Origin: Oscillospiraceae bacterium
GTDB lineage: Bacteria > Bacillota > Clostridia > Saccharofermentanales > Fastidiosipilaceae
NCBI GenBank assembly: GCA_029983685.1
Contig: JASBZA010000015.1
Location: 1-36,817 of the forward strand
Direction: 5' to 3'
DNA: 36,817 nucleotides
The notes below the pieces were generated by a model. It was not told the DNA's origin and ran no database searches. It saw only the letters and a program-made list of their open reading frames with translations. Each line of letters opens with the position of its first letter. The stretch's first letter is position 1. The position numbers were made by a program, and so were the translations under genes. Below, in pieces: positions 1-8,123 of this stretch.

Positions 1-469
1 GTCTTCCAGGGGGCGGTTACGAAAAGCTTCTGCTATGTTCGTTGAGGCTTTTATTGAGTGCACTGACTTGGCTTCTAGACATGTTTTCTATGCCCAGAGC
101 TTGAGCTAATTTTTCAATTTTTCGGGTGGATACACCGTTGATATAGGCCTCTTGAATGACCTGAATTAAGGCCGCTTCACTACGTTTTCTTTCGGTTACA
201 AAGAAAGGAATGTAGCCACCCTTTCGTACTTTGGGCACTAAGAGGTAAAGCGTACCGGCTCTTGTATCTAAACGTCGAGGCCGATAGCCGCTTCTGGAGC
301 TTTGACGCTCCTTGCTTTGGGTGTGCTTTTGTGCTCCGATTTGTGCGGACACTTCAATTTCCATAAGCTGACTGCAGAGCCAGTCCAACATGGCCAGCAT
401 AGGATCTTCCATACCCATACATTGCCACAGCAAATCTTCCATCGATGTGTTATCTTTGTTTTGAGCCAT
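1..469 (-). pseudogene. IS256-family transposase, N-terminal part, frameshifted and cut by the window edge
   Basis: The first 150 codons read as the N-terminal region of a mutator/IS256-type DDE transposase: an N-terminal segment, a basic stretch, then a block ending in a helix-turn-helix-like segment (INGVSTRKIEKLAQALGIEN) that leads into SRSQVSALNKSLNE. The frame then hits a stop at 17-19. Shifting by one base near position 37-39 restores the expected continuation (IAEAFRNRPLED, positions 36 to 1), which matches the conserved 'EAFRNRPL' stretch that precedes the catalytic domain in this family. So one extra base relative to the intact gene has broken the reading frame. Start ATG at 469 has a GGAG SD. 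The catalytic Asp/Asp/Glu lie outside the window. The IS terminal repeat on this side was not identified. It is either a decayed element or carries a sequencing error. Confidence 0.85.
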
Positions 470-502
470 AGGTTTTCTCCGTTTCTAGGTTTTTGCACTT
501 CT

Positions 503-533
503 AGTATAATGAAACCTATGATTCTTTTTTCAA
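503..533 (-). promoter_or_regulatory. Possible promoter of the IS256-type transposase
   Basis: On the minus strand a TTGAAA (528-533) is followed after 16 bases by CATTAT (506-511), or after 19 bases by TATACT (503-508). This lies about 35 bases upstream of the transposase ATG. A 9-base inverted repeat (CATAGGTTT / AAACCTATG) brackets the region between promoter and start. The match is only moderate. Confidence 0.3.
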
Positions 534-625
534 AGTTGCGAACATTCGTTGACTCTATCTACTCATGTCCAAAATAAGCATATAGGAGAAATGTAAGCAT
601 ATTGAAAAATAAAAGTCTTATGGCT

Positions 626-1522
626 CTACTCATAGTATAGTTCTTTGTATTTTCTTATGTTTTTATGAATTAATACAATAGCTACAAAAAGACTCAAAGC
701 CAACATTGCTATATTCGGTAATATGTTTTTTTGTAAAGAGTTACCATCAATCACAGTTACTGTTAACTGACGATGGATAACGTTTTGGAAATCCCCAATT
801 ATAAAAGGGCTTATAGCATGTGATATAGGTTTGAAAATATTTCCTAACGTTGAACTAATTATTAATGGTAAAATCAGATATAAGCTTAATGGAATCATTG
901 CCAATATGAATTCATTATTCGAGTATAGATTCATCGACATTGAAATTGCTGTAATTAATGATATAAGTATACTCATTAGTAATATGTTCAATACTAAAAC
1001 TAATATCTGCTGGACTCTATTTAAGGAAAAAACACCATATTCGTAATGCTCGTTAAGACCGCCTAGTCCAAAACCGATAAGTAAAACAATAAAGTTCGAA
1101 ACGATATATAAAATATTTATATAAAAAACATTTGCGAGTAATTCAGCTTTTAATAAATAGGAATACGATTCTCTCGCTAAAATAAAATTGCCAAATCCAG
1201 TATTTAAAAATTTAGCCAAAACGGGTGATATAAAAATGCCAATAAAAATTAAAATGAACGTATTAGACATTTGCGAAAAATCACCAAAGTAATAATCGCT
1301 AAGGAATCGAATCCCAACATAATTATCGATATTTTCCTGAACACTTATAGTATTTATATCTTCGTTTGAAGTCGTAAGAACTTTAACCCATTCAAGTTTG
1401 TCCTGATAAGTAAAATAAAAACTAAGAGTTGCAAAAATACAAATGACCACTATAAAAATCAACGATTTATAGCTAAACAGTAATCTTTGCAACCCTTTAT
1501 GAATGCTAACTTTAACTTTCAT
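626..1522 (-). CDS. ABC-2-type permease-like membrane protein without a visible ATPase partner
   Basis: A 298-residue protein with six predicted membrane helices, at about residues 14-36, 88-106, 130-155, 172-200, 206-228 and 270-290. There is a large outside loop between helices 1 and 2, as in ABC-2 permeases that export peptides or drugs. No signature residue confirms the family, so this is a topology-based call. It starts 33 bases after the secreted-protein gene on the same strand and probably shares its transcript. The SD is weak. No nucleotide-binding subunit follows; the next thing downstream is the IS256 end, so a partner gene may have been lost or displaced. The coding sequence is much A+T-richer than the B12 operon next to it, which suggests recent acquisition. 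Confidence 0.6.
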   Translation of the reverse strand: MKVKVSIHKGLQRLLFSYKSLIFIVVICIFATLSFYFTYQDKLEWVKVLTTSNEDINTISVQENIDNYVGIRFLSDYYFGDFSQMSNTFILIFIGIFISPVLAKFLNTGFGNFILARESYSYLLKAELLANVFYINILYIVSNFIVLLIGFGLGGLNEHYEYGVFSLNRVQQILVLVLNILLMSILISLITAISMSMNLYSNNEFILAMIPLSLYLILPLIISSTLGNIFKPISHAISPFIIGDFQNVIHRQLTVTVIDGNSLQKNILPNIAMLALSLFVAIVLIHKNIRKYKELYYE

Positions 1523-1555
1523 AGATAGATATTTTATCTAGACTTAAAAATGTGA

Positions 1556-2050
1556 TTAGAACACAATACTAAAGTCTAAATGTTTCTCATTAAAATAAAC
1601 TTGTCCTTTGGCATCCTCTAGATGCGTGATAAGACGGATAGTTATTTTCTCCCCGGCGTCTTCTATTATATACATATAAGAATCCACTGAATACCGGTAC
1701 GTGTCTAAGGCAATGGAGGGTTTAGATAAGGTATAGAAATCGTAGGCTTTGCTGTTCGCTTCTAACTCGAATTCTTTTTGGTCTTTATAAGGAATATTGG
1801 TTTTGTCCTCTCCGTCAATAAGTTCAACGTAATTTACGCCATAAATTTTTCCATTTCTAACATCTAGATAAATTGAAACAGTCGTCTGGTCATTTATATA
1901 AAAATCAAAAGTATTCTGATTTTCTTTAGAGTTACTTTCCAGCGTTAATACCGGACTTGGATGCGTAAGATCAAACTCGTTTGAGTGTTTGTTAAGTGGA
2001 TTAAAAGCGATTAGTAGGGCAAGGGATAAAAGGACTAGAAACTTCTTCAT
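1556..2050 (-). CDS. Small secreted protein of unknown function
   Basis: A 164-residue protein that I do not recognise. Residues 1-17 form a classical signal peptide (MKKF, then a hydrophobic core of about 12 residues). No lipobox cysteine is seen, so it is probably released or loosely attached. The mature part is rich in beta-forming and acidic residues (for example a YxYSVDSYMYIIEDAG stretch) with no cysteines. A strong SD (GGAGG, 8 bases before the ATG) fixes the start. It is the first gene of a two-gene minus-strand unit with the permease-like protein, and is likewise A+T-rich. The pairing suggests a surface or export role, but no function can be assigned. Confidence 0.65.
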   Translation of the reverse strand: MKKFLVLLSLALLIAFNPLNKHSNEFDLTHPSPVLTLESNSKENQNTFDFYINDQTTVSIYLDVRNGKIYGVNYVELIDGEDKTNIPYKDQKEFELEANSKAYDFYTLSKPSIALDTYRYSVDSYMYIIEDAGEKITIRLITHLEDAKGQVYFNEKHLDFSIVF

Positions 2051-2107
2051 ATTTGCACCTCCTTTTAGAGTGCTATAAATGCTATATAGTTATGCTTATT
2101 TATGAGC

Positions 2108-2137
2108 ATTATAAACCATTCGTAAGCGCTCTTCCAA
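2108..2137 (-). promoter_or_regulatory. Probable promoter of the secreted protein/permease pair
   Basis: Reading the minus strand, TTGGAA (2132-2137) is followed after 18 bases by a perfect TATAAT (2108-2113), about 58 bases upstream of the ATG at 2050. It faces away from the B12 operon promoter at 2234-2263, so 2051-2275 is a divergent promoter region. Confidence 0.4.
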
Positions 2138-2233
2138 CTAAACGTTTATAAGCCTGCTGTTCTGTAGCTATTACGCATAAATTCAGATAAAAATCCGGGC
2201 GGCTATTGCCACATCCCCAAGTCTTATTTTGAC

Positions 2234-2263
2234 TTGCAGAAATAAGTCCGAATGCTTTACAAT
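2234..2263 (+). promoter_or_regulatory. Probable promoter of the cobalamin riboswitch operon
   Basis: TTGCAG (2234-2239) is followed after 18 bases by TACAAT (2258-2263). Transcription would begin near 2270, directly in front of the riboswitch aptamer. A 7-base inverted repeat (CTTATTT 2223-2229 / AAATAAG 2240-2246) brackets the -35 box and could be an operator or chance. Confidence 0.45.
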
Positions 2264-2275
2264 TTCAATTAAGTC

Positions 2276-2440
2276 TTCAGGTGCCCTATATAAATAGGGA
2301 GAATAGGGAATACAGTGAGATTCTGTAACAGCCCCCGCTACTGTAACAAGACTTGAATCCGCATAGAGAGCCACTCTTGGACCGTGCTTTGGCCGGGGGG
2401 AAGGGTATGCGGATGCGCTTGGAGTCAGGAGACCTGCCTG
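2276..2440 (+). promoter_or_regulatory. Cobalamin (B12) riboswitch
   Basis: The element carries the landmark segments of the adenosylcobalamin/btuB riboswitch family in order. These are AGGTGCC at the 5' side; GGGAA followed by a GTGAGATTCTGTAACAG arm and CCCCCGCTACTGTAA (about 2310-2346); a perfect 8-base pairing arm ATCCGCAT (2357-2364) with ATGCGGAT (2407-2414); and the B12 box GAGTCAGGAGACCTGCC (2422-2438). The SD of the next gene (GGAGGG, 2455-2460) lies about 17 bases after the B12 box, and there is no intrinsic terminator in between. This favours control of translation start: B12 binding would hide the SD. The downstream genes are B12 uptake genes, which agrees with the call. Confidence 0.93.
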
Positions 2441-2466
2441 AAGAAGAATGATACGGAGGGTATGAG

Positions 2467-4788
2467 ATGAAATCGAAATCTAGCCAAAGAAAATCTTTTA
2501 GTGTGCTCTTATTGACCTTGCTACTGACCTGGCAATGGCTTTTGCCCGTGAATGTATGGGCAACCGAGTTAAGCACTACCACATCGGAAACCAGTATTGC
2601 TTCCGAAACTCAGGCAGCAGAAGAAGCGCCTGTTGATAATGCAGCGGACGAAAATGCTCCGGCATCGCCCATCGACCAGGGCAAGGTCTATGTCACCATT
2701 GAAAACGAAGTCTATAAACAAGCGGACGGTGCTCTCTGGGACGGACAACTCTTAGAAGAGGAGACCCAAACCATTGACTTCGCGGAGGACATGACGGCTC
2801 TGGATGTCTTAGAGGCTGCCTCTAAGGCCAATAACCTGGATCTAGTCGTTGAAAATGGTACTTGGGGCAGCTTCATTAAGTCTATTAACAAGCTAGGAGA
2901 TTCTACCATTCCCCAAGATGCACAATGGGCCTCTTGGATGGTCGCCTTAAACGGTGAAAATATCCCGGTCGGAGTGGACCAGCAAAAGGTTAAAGCAGGT
3001 GACCAACTCAAGTTTTACTTTAGTATAGGCTACCCGTCTGCCACAATTGAGGTAAAAAATGATGTCGTAACGAAGACCCAAGGTGCAGCATGGGAAGGCC
3101 AAATTAAACCTGCCGACTTCACTAATGCGTATTATTTTTCTAAACCGGGCTGGAAAGATATAACGGTTTTAGATTTCTTTAAGCAATTTGCCGATGCCAA
3201 TCATTTAAAATATGAAATTACACCTAGCTCCTACGGTGATTATCTGAGTTCTATTAATGGTTTAGGCTCCGATTTAGTTGTGAAGGGGGCCAAATGGCCG
3301 GGCTGGGGCTTTACGGTTAACGGTGAGTTCCCCGAAAAGGGCATGGGTGATACCCTCGTTAAACCCGGTGACAAAATTAGTGTTGAATTTATGATTACCT
3401 GGGAAGACGCGCCCACTCCGACACCCGAAGCATCTCCTTCTCTGTCTCTTCCTTTAGAAGAGGTTCCGGCTTTTTGGCCGGCATTTAGAAGCCATGGCGC
3501 CCTTAAAAAGGGAGATTTAGAATCGACTTCCTATCCGATTACGGCGGATAAGACCAAACTCATGTGGTCTCGGAAATTCGCCCAGCCGAATTTCTCAAAT
3601 CTGCCAAGCCAACTCATTATCGTCAACAATAGCTTGGTCTTTGTTGAAGGTAAAAATCTTACCGCTCTGGATCTAAAAAGCGGCGACACCTTGAAATCGG
3701 TCAGCCTCCCCGAAGGACAAGGCTATGCTTCTACGGCGCCTTTGTATGCTGACGGTATGCTATTCGTAAGTTTAGATCAAGGAACGGTTGTGGCTTTAAG
3801 GGCCAGCAATTGGGAAATCTTGTGGACTTATGTTGACCCCTTGGGTGGCCAGGGGCAAAACCCTCTGTCCTATCAAGATGGCATCCTTATGGCATCTTTC
3901 TATAATCCTAGTGGCCAAGCTAACCTGGTCGCTATTGATGTTAGCACCGGCCGGGCCCTTTGGTCTAAGGCGTCTGAAGCAGGCTATTATAATGCCGGCG
4001 GCCTTATCTCAGGTTCAGCCTATATTGTGGGATCGGAAGCCGCTGAGATTGTCTCTTATGATCTTAAAACCGGCGAGAAATTAGGCTCCTTTGTCAGCTC
4101 TGACAAGGTTCGTTCCTCCGTGGTCCGTTCCGGTGACGCTTACTACGTTGTCGATAATAGTGGCACGCTTTATAAATTTGGGGTCGATGACAAGGGTGCT
4201 TTACACGTAAAGGGGTCTAGGGCCCTGGGAACACCCGTCACAGCGACGCCCTCTATCGCTTCCGGCCGCCTTTACTTACCGGCATTGAAAAAGTTCTTTG
4301 TCCTGGATGCCCAAGACCTATCCATCTTGGATCAAGAAGACCTTCCCGCATACGGCCAGGGCAGCCCCCTAGTCTTAGAGGAAAGCGGTCGCCGTTTGAT
4401 TTATTTTGTTCTGAATGAAGCCAAAGGAGCCCTTTACAGCTTGAAAGATTCGGATGCTAAACAGCAAACCTCCCTAGCTATCGGTTTTGCTCCGGTTTTG
4501 GCCTCCAATACCTCAGGCCTCTCCGATTTGGAGACTCTTTTCACACCTCCCAAGGAAGCACAAAACTACTCCTTATCCACGCCTATCATGGGACCGGACG
4601 GGACCATTTATTACAAGAATGACTCGGGTACCATTTTCGCCTTGCAAGCTGCTCCGGAGCCCACGCCCCCTGTGGTCAATTTAGTGCCTACCGGTGAAAG
4701 CAACTTAGGTGGAATCATCGCTATTGTCCTCTTGGCTTTGGCCGCTATTCTGGTCGCTGTATCGCTTATCGTGAGGCGTCGCAAGTAA
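2467..4788 (+). CDS. Surface cobalamin-binding protein: tandem DUF4430 domains plus beta-propeller, C-terminally anchored
   Basis: A 773-residue exported protein. Residues 1-32 are a signal peptide ending VWA. Two tandem DUF4430 domains follow, about 74-190 and 191-312; each has the typical ending of a Trp-rich strand, 'VNG' or 'LNG', and a 'VKxGD' turn. DUF4430 is related to the C-terminal domain of eukaryotic transcobalamin/intrinsic factor. A Pro/Ser-rich linker (about 313-332) leads to a PQQ/WD40-like beta-propeller (about 335-735) with repeated 'LxALDLKSGDTLxS' and 'LVAIDVSTGRALW' blades. The C-terminus has LVPTGE (739-744), a hydrophobic helix and RRRK. That resembles a sortase sorting signal of the pilin 'xVPTG' kind, though membrane anchoring alone is possible. 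Start ATG is set by GGAGGG 6 bases upstream, just behind the riboswitch. Inferred role: capture of B12 outside the cell for the ECF transporter encoded next. Confidence 0.85.
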   Translation: MKSKSSQRKSFSVLLLTLLLTWQWLLPVNVWATELSTTTSETSIASETQAAEEAPVDNAADENAPASPIDQGKVYVTIENEVYKQADGALWDGQLLEEETQTIDFAEDMTALDVLEAASKANNLDLVVENGTWGSFIKSINKLGDSTIPQDAQWASWMVALNGENIPVGVDQQKVKAGDQLKFYFSIGYPSATIEVKNDVVTKTQGAAWEGQIKPADFTNAYYFSKPGWKDITVLDFFKQFADANHLKYEITPSSYGDYLSSINGLGSDLVVKGAKWPGWGFTVNGEFPEKGMGDTLVKPGDKISVEFMITWEDAPTPTPEASPSLSLPLEEVPAFWPAFRSHGALKKGDLESTSYPITADKTKLMWSRKFAQPNFSNLPSQLIIVNNSLVFVEGKNLTALDLKSGDTLKSVSLPEGQGYASTAPLYADGMLFVSLDQGTVVALRASNWEILWTYVDPLGGQGQNPLSYQDGILMASFYNPSGQANLVAIDVSTGRALWSKASEAGYYNAGGLISGSAYIVGSEAAEIVSYDLKTGEKLGSFVSSDKVRSSVVRSGDAYYVVDNSGTLYKFGVDDKGALHVKGSRALGTPVTATPSIASGRLYLPALKKFFVLDAQDLSILDQEDLPAYGQGSPLVLEESGRRLIYFVLNEAKGALYSLKDSDAKQQTSLAIGFAPVLASNTSGLSDLETLFTPPKEAQNYSLSTPIMGPDGTIYYKNDSGTIFALQAAPEPTPPVVNLVPTGESNLGGIIAIVLLALAAILVAVSLIVRRRK

Positions 4789-5676
4789 TTGCTAAGTAAT
4801 TTTTCGAACTTACATCCGGCCTGGCACTTGATTTACTATAGTCTTGTGCTGGGCCTGGTCTTTTTTACCGACCATCCCTTAAGCTTGGGACTTGTCTGGC
4901 TGGGTCTAGTTTGGTCTTTAGAAATCCACAGGTGCTTTAATAAGGAGCAGGATTTCGGCCAAAGCTTACGCCTCTACGCCATGCCTTTTATACTGAGTCT
5001 TATCATGGGATTTTTAAATATGCTTTTGAGAGACTATGGCATCTATCCTATACTTCGTTTTTCTTCGGGCAGGACCTGGACCATAGACGCCTTCCTGGAA
5101 GGTTTTATCGGAGCTTTTCGCCTGGGCCTGTCGCTGATGATCTTTTCACACCTGTCCCGAGTCCTTAACATGAACGGTCTTCTCTATCTCCTGAAGCCAT
5201 TCTTCCCCGGTTTTGCCCTCTTGCTAAGTCTGGTTTTTAAGTTTCTTCCCCGCTTTAAGCATGAAGCCCGGGAACTTCGCCTGGTACAGGCTGCTAACCC
5301 TCTGCAACTAGATCTTGAGAAAGCTTCTTTAAAAGTTCAGGCCCGAGAAATATCGATTTTTTTATCTACGCTTAGTGGCTGGGCCCTAGAAGATAGCATC
5401 GCATCTGCTAAACTGATGCAACAAAGAGCTTACGGCTTAGATATTAAGCCTACGTCCTACAAGCTCTATCGTTGGACCAAAAAGGAGACCCTGCTCCTTT
5501 TTATCCTTCTTTCGCTATTATTTATCTATATTCCGACCCTTCGTTTAGGGACCGAACTTGTTCATTACCAACCGTATTTATACCTGGCTCCCCTAACACC
5601 TCTTCGTTTTGCGACTTTGGCCTTACCGGCTCTGCTCTACTTTCTTCCGGGCATGATCGATTTGAGGACCTATTAA
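4789..5676 (+). CDS. ecfT: ECF transporter transmembrane subunit EcfT (CbiQ family)
   Basis: A 295-residue membrane protein that couples ATP hydrolysis by the EcfA pair to the substrate-binding S-component. It has the family start (NLHPAWHLIYYSLVLGLVFF), five or so membrane helices, and the cytoplasmic coupling region with charged helices (residues about 155-215) including the arginine-containing 'LMQQRAYG' segment that corresponds to the Ala-Arg-Gly-type motif. The start is a TTG placed directly after the stop of the upstream gene with no clear SD of its own, which points to translational coupling. The homologous N-terminus supports this start. It is followed by the ATPase gene after one base. 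Substrate specificity is not set by this subunit; cobalamin is inferred from the riboswitch. Confidence 0.9.
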   Translation: MLSNFSNLHPAWHLIYYSLVLGLVFFTDHPLSLGLVWLGLVWSLEIHRCFNKEQDFGQSLRLYAMPFILSLIMGFLNMLLRDYGIYPILRFSSGRTWTIDAFLEGFIGAFRLGLSLMIFSHLSRVLNMNGLLYLLKPFFPGFALLLSLVFKFLPRFKHEARELRLVQAANPLQLDLEKASLKVQAREISIFLSTLSGWALEDSIASAKLMQQRAYGLDIKPTSYKLYRWTKKETLLLFILLSLLFIYIPTLRLGTELVHYQPYLYLAPLTPLRFATLALPALLYFLPGMIDLRTY

Positions 5677-5677
5677 G

Positions 5678-7390
5678 ATGGCTGTATTGGATGTTAAAGA
5701 CCTAAGTTTCAGCTTTCCCCAATCCGATAGCCTCTGGGAAAATTTGAATTTTTCATTGGAACCGGGCTCTGTGACCTTGCTGGCAGGCCCCAACGGTTCC
5801 GGCAAGTCTACGCTCTTGAGCCACATGGTTTACAAATTAGCTCCCCACGGAAAAAAGTCCGGACAGATTTTTTTTCACGGGAAAGATTTAAAAATGTGGG
5901 AAGGAAAAGACCTCATACAATCTATCGCCTATGTCGGACCTAACCCTGACCGGCAAATGGTAAGTGAATTAGTCTGGCAAGAATTAGCCTTTGCACCGGA
6001 AAACCTGGGCATGGATCCCTACACCATGCGGCTTCGGATCGCCGACGTCTGCAATTTTTTCGGCATACAGGGCTGGTTCTGGCAGAAAACCTCCGAATTA
6101 TCCGGCGGCCAAAAACAAATCTTAAACCTGGCCTCCGCCCTGGTTTTACAGCCCGACCTCCTTATTCTGGACGAAGCGGACGCACATTTGGACCCTTTAA
6201 TGCGTGAGCAATTTTGGGACACTATTAAGCGGCTCAATGACGTTCTGGGCCTTACCGTCTTAATGTGTTCTCATAACTGGTCTAAGGTCCTGCCTTTGGT
6301 GGATCAGGTTTTATATTTAGAAGACAAGACGATAAAAAGTTTTACTTCACCTAGGACCTTTGCTTCTTATCTTTTAGAAAAGAAGTCTCCTCTGGGAGAG
6401 GCTCTTCCCATCCCGTCTCAAGTCTCTTTTATTTTAGATTCACGGACTAAAATGCCTCATCCGAAAGCCCTCCCCATGACCTTTGCCGATATAAGGCCGC
6501 AGTTAGATCGGTTTAAAACTTTTCAACGAGATTCTGCAACAGTTGACAAAAATTTACCAATAAAGGCTAGGATGAATCGACCAAATGCTAAAAATATTAA
6601 TGCAAATAGGACTAAAGATAAAGCTTTGTTGCAAATTAAAGACTTGTCTTTTCGTTACCAAAAGGACCGACCTCTTGTTTTAAACCGTTTAAATCTGACT
6701 TTAGATGAAGGTGCTTTCTTTTTTCTTTTGGGCAGTAACGGTTCCGGTAAGTCCACGCTCTTAAAATGTATACTCGGCGCTTTGAAGTTCAGAGGGAAAA
6801 TACTCTATAGTGGCAAGGCTTCTAAGGATAATGTCCGTTTGGCTTATCTACCGCAAAATGCCTACCTCCTTTTCCGAGAGGATACGGTCTTAGAAGAATT
6901 CAAGAGCCGAGGTTTAGTGGAAGACCGGGCACTCTCCAGCTTAGCTGCCTTAGATCTTTATGACCTTAAAGACTTACATCCTCTGGACTTAAGTGGCGGT
7001 CAGGCCCAAAGTTTGGCGCTTAGTTTACTCCTTTTAGGAGAACCGGACCTTCTCTTACTCGATGAGCCTTCTAATAACCTCTCGCCCCAGGGGAGAAACC
7101 ATTTAGCGTCAGACCTTCTGGCCTATCAGAAGACCGGGGGCACGATTTTTGCCGTGAGCCATGACCTGGATTTTTGTGCTGAAAATGCCTCACATGTGGC
7201 ACTTTTATTTCAGGGAGAAATCAGCGGTGTCTTTCCCCCTGAAGATTTCTTTTCTCAAAATTACTTCTATACAACAGAAGCAAGCCGCATAGCTGCTTAC
7301 TTGGGAATCAGACCGAAACAACCCGTTACCAACGCTGCTTTGCTGAAAAGACTGAAGAGACTGGAGAGCCCTGACCATGACTGTTTCTAA
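5678..7390 (+). CDS. ECF transporter ATPase, two EcfA domains fused in one chain
   Basis: A 570-residue protein with two complete ABC nucleotide-binding domains. Domain 1: Walker A GPNGSGKS (37-44), signature LSGGQKQ, Walker B LLILDEAD, switch His in MCSHNW. Domain 2: Walker A GSNGSGKS, signature LSGGQAQ, Walker B LLLLDEPS, switch His in AVSHD. A poorly conserved basic linker of about 60 residues joins them. It replaces the usual separate EcfA and EcfA' proteins and powers uptake together with EcfT. The gene starts one base after ecfT and overlaps the S-component gene by 14 bases, so all three are translated from one message. All catalytic motifs look intact in both halves. The same fusion occurs in other dedicated ECF systems of Firmicutes. 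Confidence 0.93.
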   Translation: MAVLDVKDLSFSFPQSDSLWENLNFSLEPGSVTLLAGPNGSGKSTLLSHMVYKLAPHGKKSGQIFFHGKDLKMWEGKDLIQSIAYVGPNPDRQMVSELVWQELAFAPENLGMDPYTMRLRIADVCNFFGIQGWFWQKTSELSGGQKQILNLASALVLQPDLLILDEADAHLDPLMREQFWDTIKRLNDVLGLTVLMCSHNWSKVLPLVDQVLYLEDKTIKSFTSPRTFASYLLEKKSPLGEALPIPSQVSFILDSRTKMPHPKALPMTFADIRPQLDRFKTFQRDSATVDKNLPIKARMNRPNAKNINANRTKDKALLQIKDLSFRYQKDRPLVLNRLNLTLDEGAFFFLLGSNGSGKSTLLKCILGALKFRGKILYSGKASKDNVRLAYLPQNAYLLFREDTVLEEFKSRGLVEDRALSSLAALDLYDLKDLHPLDLSGGQAQSLALSLLLLGEPDLLLLDEPSNNLSPQGRNHLASDLLAYQKTGGTIFAVSHDLDFCAENASHVALLFQGEISGVFPPEDFFSQNYFYTTEASRIAAYLGIRPKQPVTNAALLKRLKRLESPDHDCF

Positions 7391-8099
7391 AGATAAACGT
7401 ACATATATTCAGGATTTGATTTTAATCTTAACCATTCTTATTACGGTTTTACTATGGTATTTTTTCTTCCCTAAGCATTATTTTGTCGTATCAGTCCTAA
7501 TCATCATCGAAGTCCTCTTCTATTCCATGTCCTATTTAGATCGCCTCCGCCTATCGGCTAAGGAACTGGCTACGATTGCTGCTCTGGCAACCTTGGCCGT
7601 GTTAGGCAGGGTCTTATTTATGGCTATACCCCAAGTTAAACCCGTGGCTGCTCTGGTCATTGTAACCGGCCTTTGCCTCGGTAAGGGACCGGGCTTCATG
7701 GTGGGGCTTTTGGCCATGTTTTTATCAAACTTTTTCTTTTCTCAATCTATTAATACACCTTTTCAGATGCTGGGCATGGGGACAGTGGGTTTTATAGCCG
7801 GTTTCGGACAGAAAGCTTTTAAACATAAGACATTAAAATATTGGCAGATTTATCTGGGCTCTTTTTTGGCTGTCTTGATTTTATATGGTTTTTGGGTCGA
7901 TACAGGTAGTGTTTTATTCATGTATCAATACCAGAAAAAGGTGGCCGTTTTGACCATATATCTAATGGGACTTCCCTTTAATCTGGTCCATGCAGCCTCG
8001 ACAGTCGCTTTCCTCATTCCTCTTCTGCCTCTCTTGTCCAAGCAGATTCTCCGTATACGTAATAAATATGGCCTATTTATGGCCTCCATGATAGAATAA
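7377..8099 (+). CDS. ECF transporter S-component, probably for cobalamin
   Basis: A 240-residue hydrophobic protein. An extra N-terminal hairpin of two helices (residues about 11-52) precedes the six-helix S-component core, which starts at 'LSAKELATIAALATLAVLGR'. That motif, with small residues for contact with EcfT, is typical of the ECF S-component superfamily. Next come 'GLCLGKGPGFMVGLLAMFLSNFFF' and further helices to about residue 225. The ATG lies 14 bases inside the end of the ATPase gene and has a GGAGAG SD. The substrate cannot be read from the sequence. Cobalamin (or a cobinamide-type precursor) is inferred from the riboswitch and the DUF4430 surface protein. Confidence 0.85.
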   Translation: MTVSKDKRTYIQDLILILTILITVLLWYFFFPKHYFVVSVLIIIEVLFYSMSYLDRLRLSAKELATIAALATLAVLGRVLFMAIPQVKPVAALVIVTGLCLGKGPGFMVGLLAMFLSNFFFSQSINTPFQMLGMGTVGFIAGFGQKAFKHKTLKYWQIYLGSFLAVLILYGFWVDTGSVLFMYQYQKKVAVLTIYLMGLPFNLVHAASTVAFLIPLLPLLSKQILRIRNKYGLFMASMIE

Positions 8100-8123
8100 A
8101 AAAATTAACGGGAGGTATTGCCA

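Noticed and set aside
2183..2582. Two minus-strand open frames over the riboswitch and start of the surface protein gene
   Set aside because: They cover conserved riboswitch elements and show no SD or protein-like pattern.
8118..8123. TTG start for moxR two codons before the ATG
   Set aside because: Only 2 bases from the GGGAGG SD; the ATG at 8124 has normal spacing.
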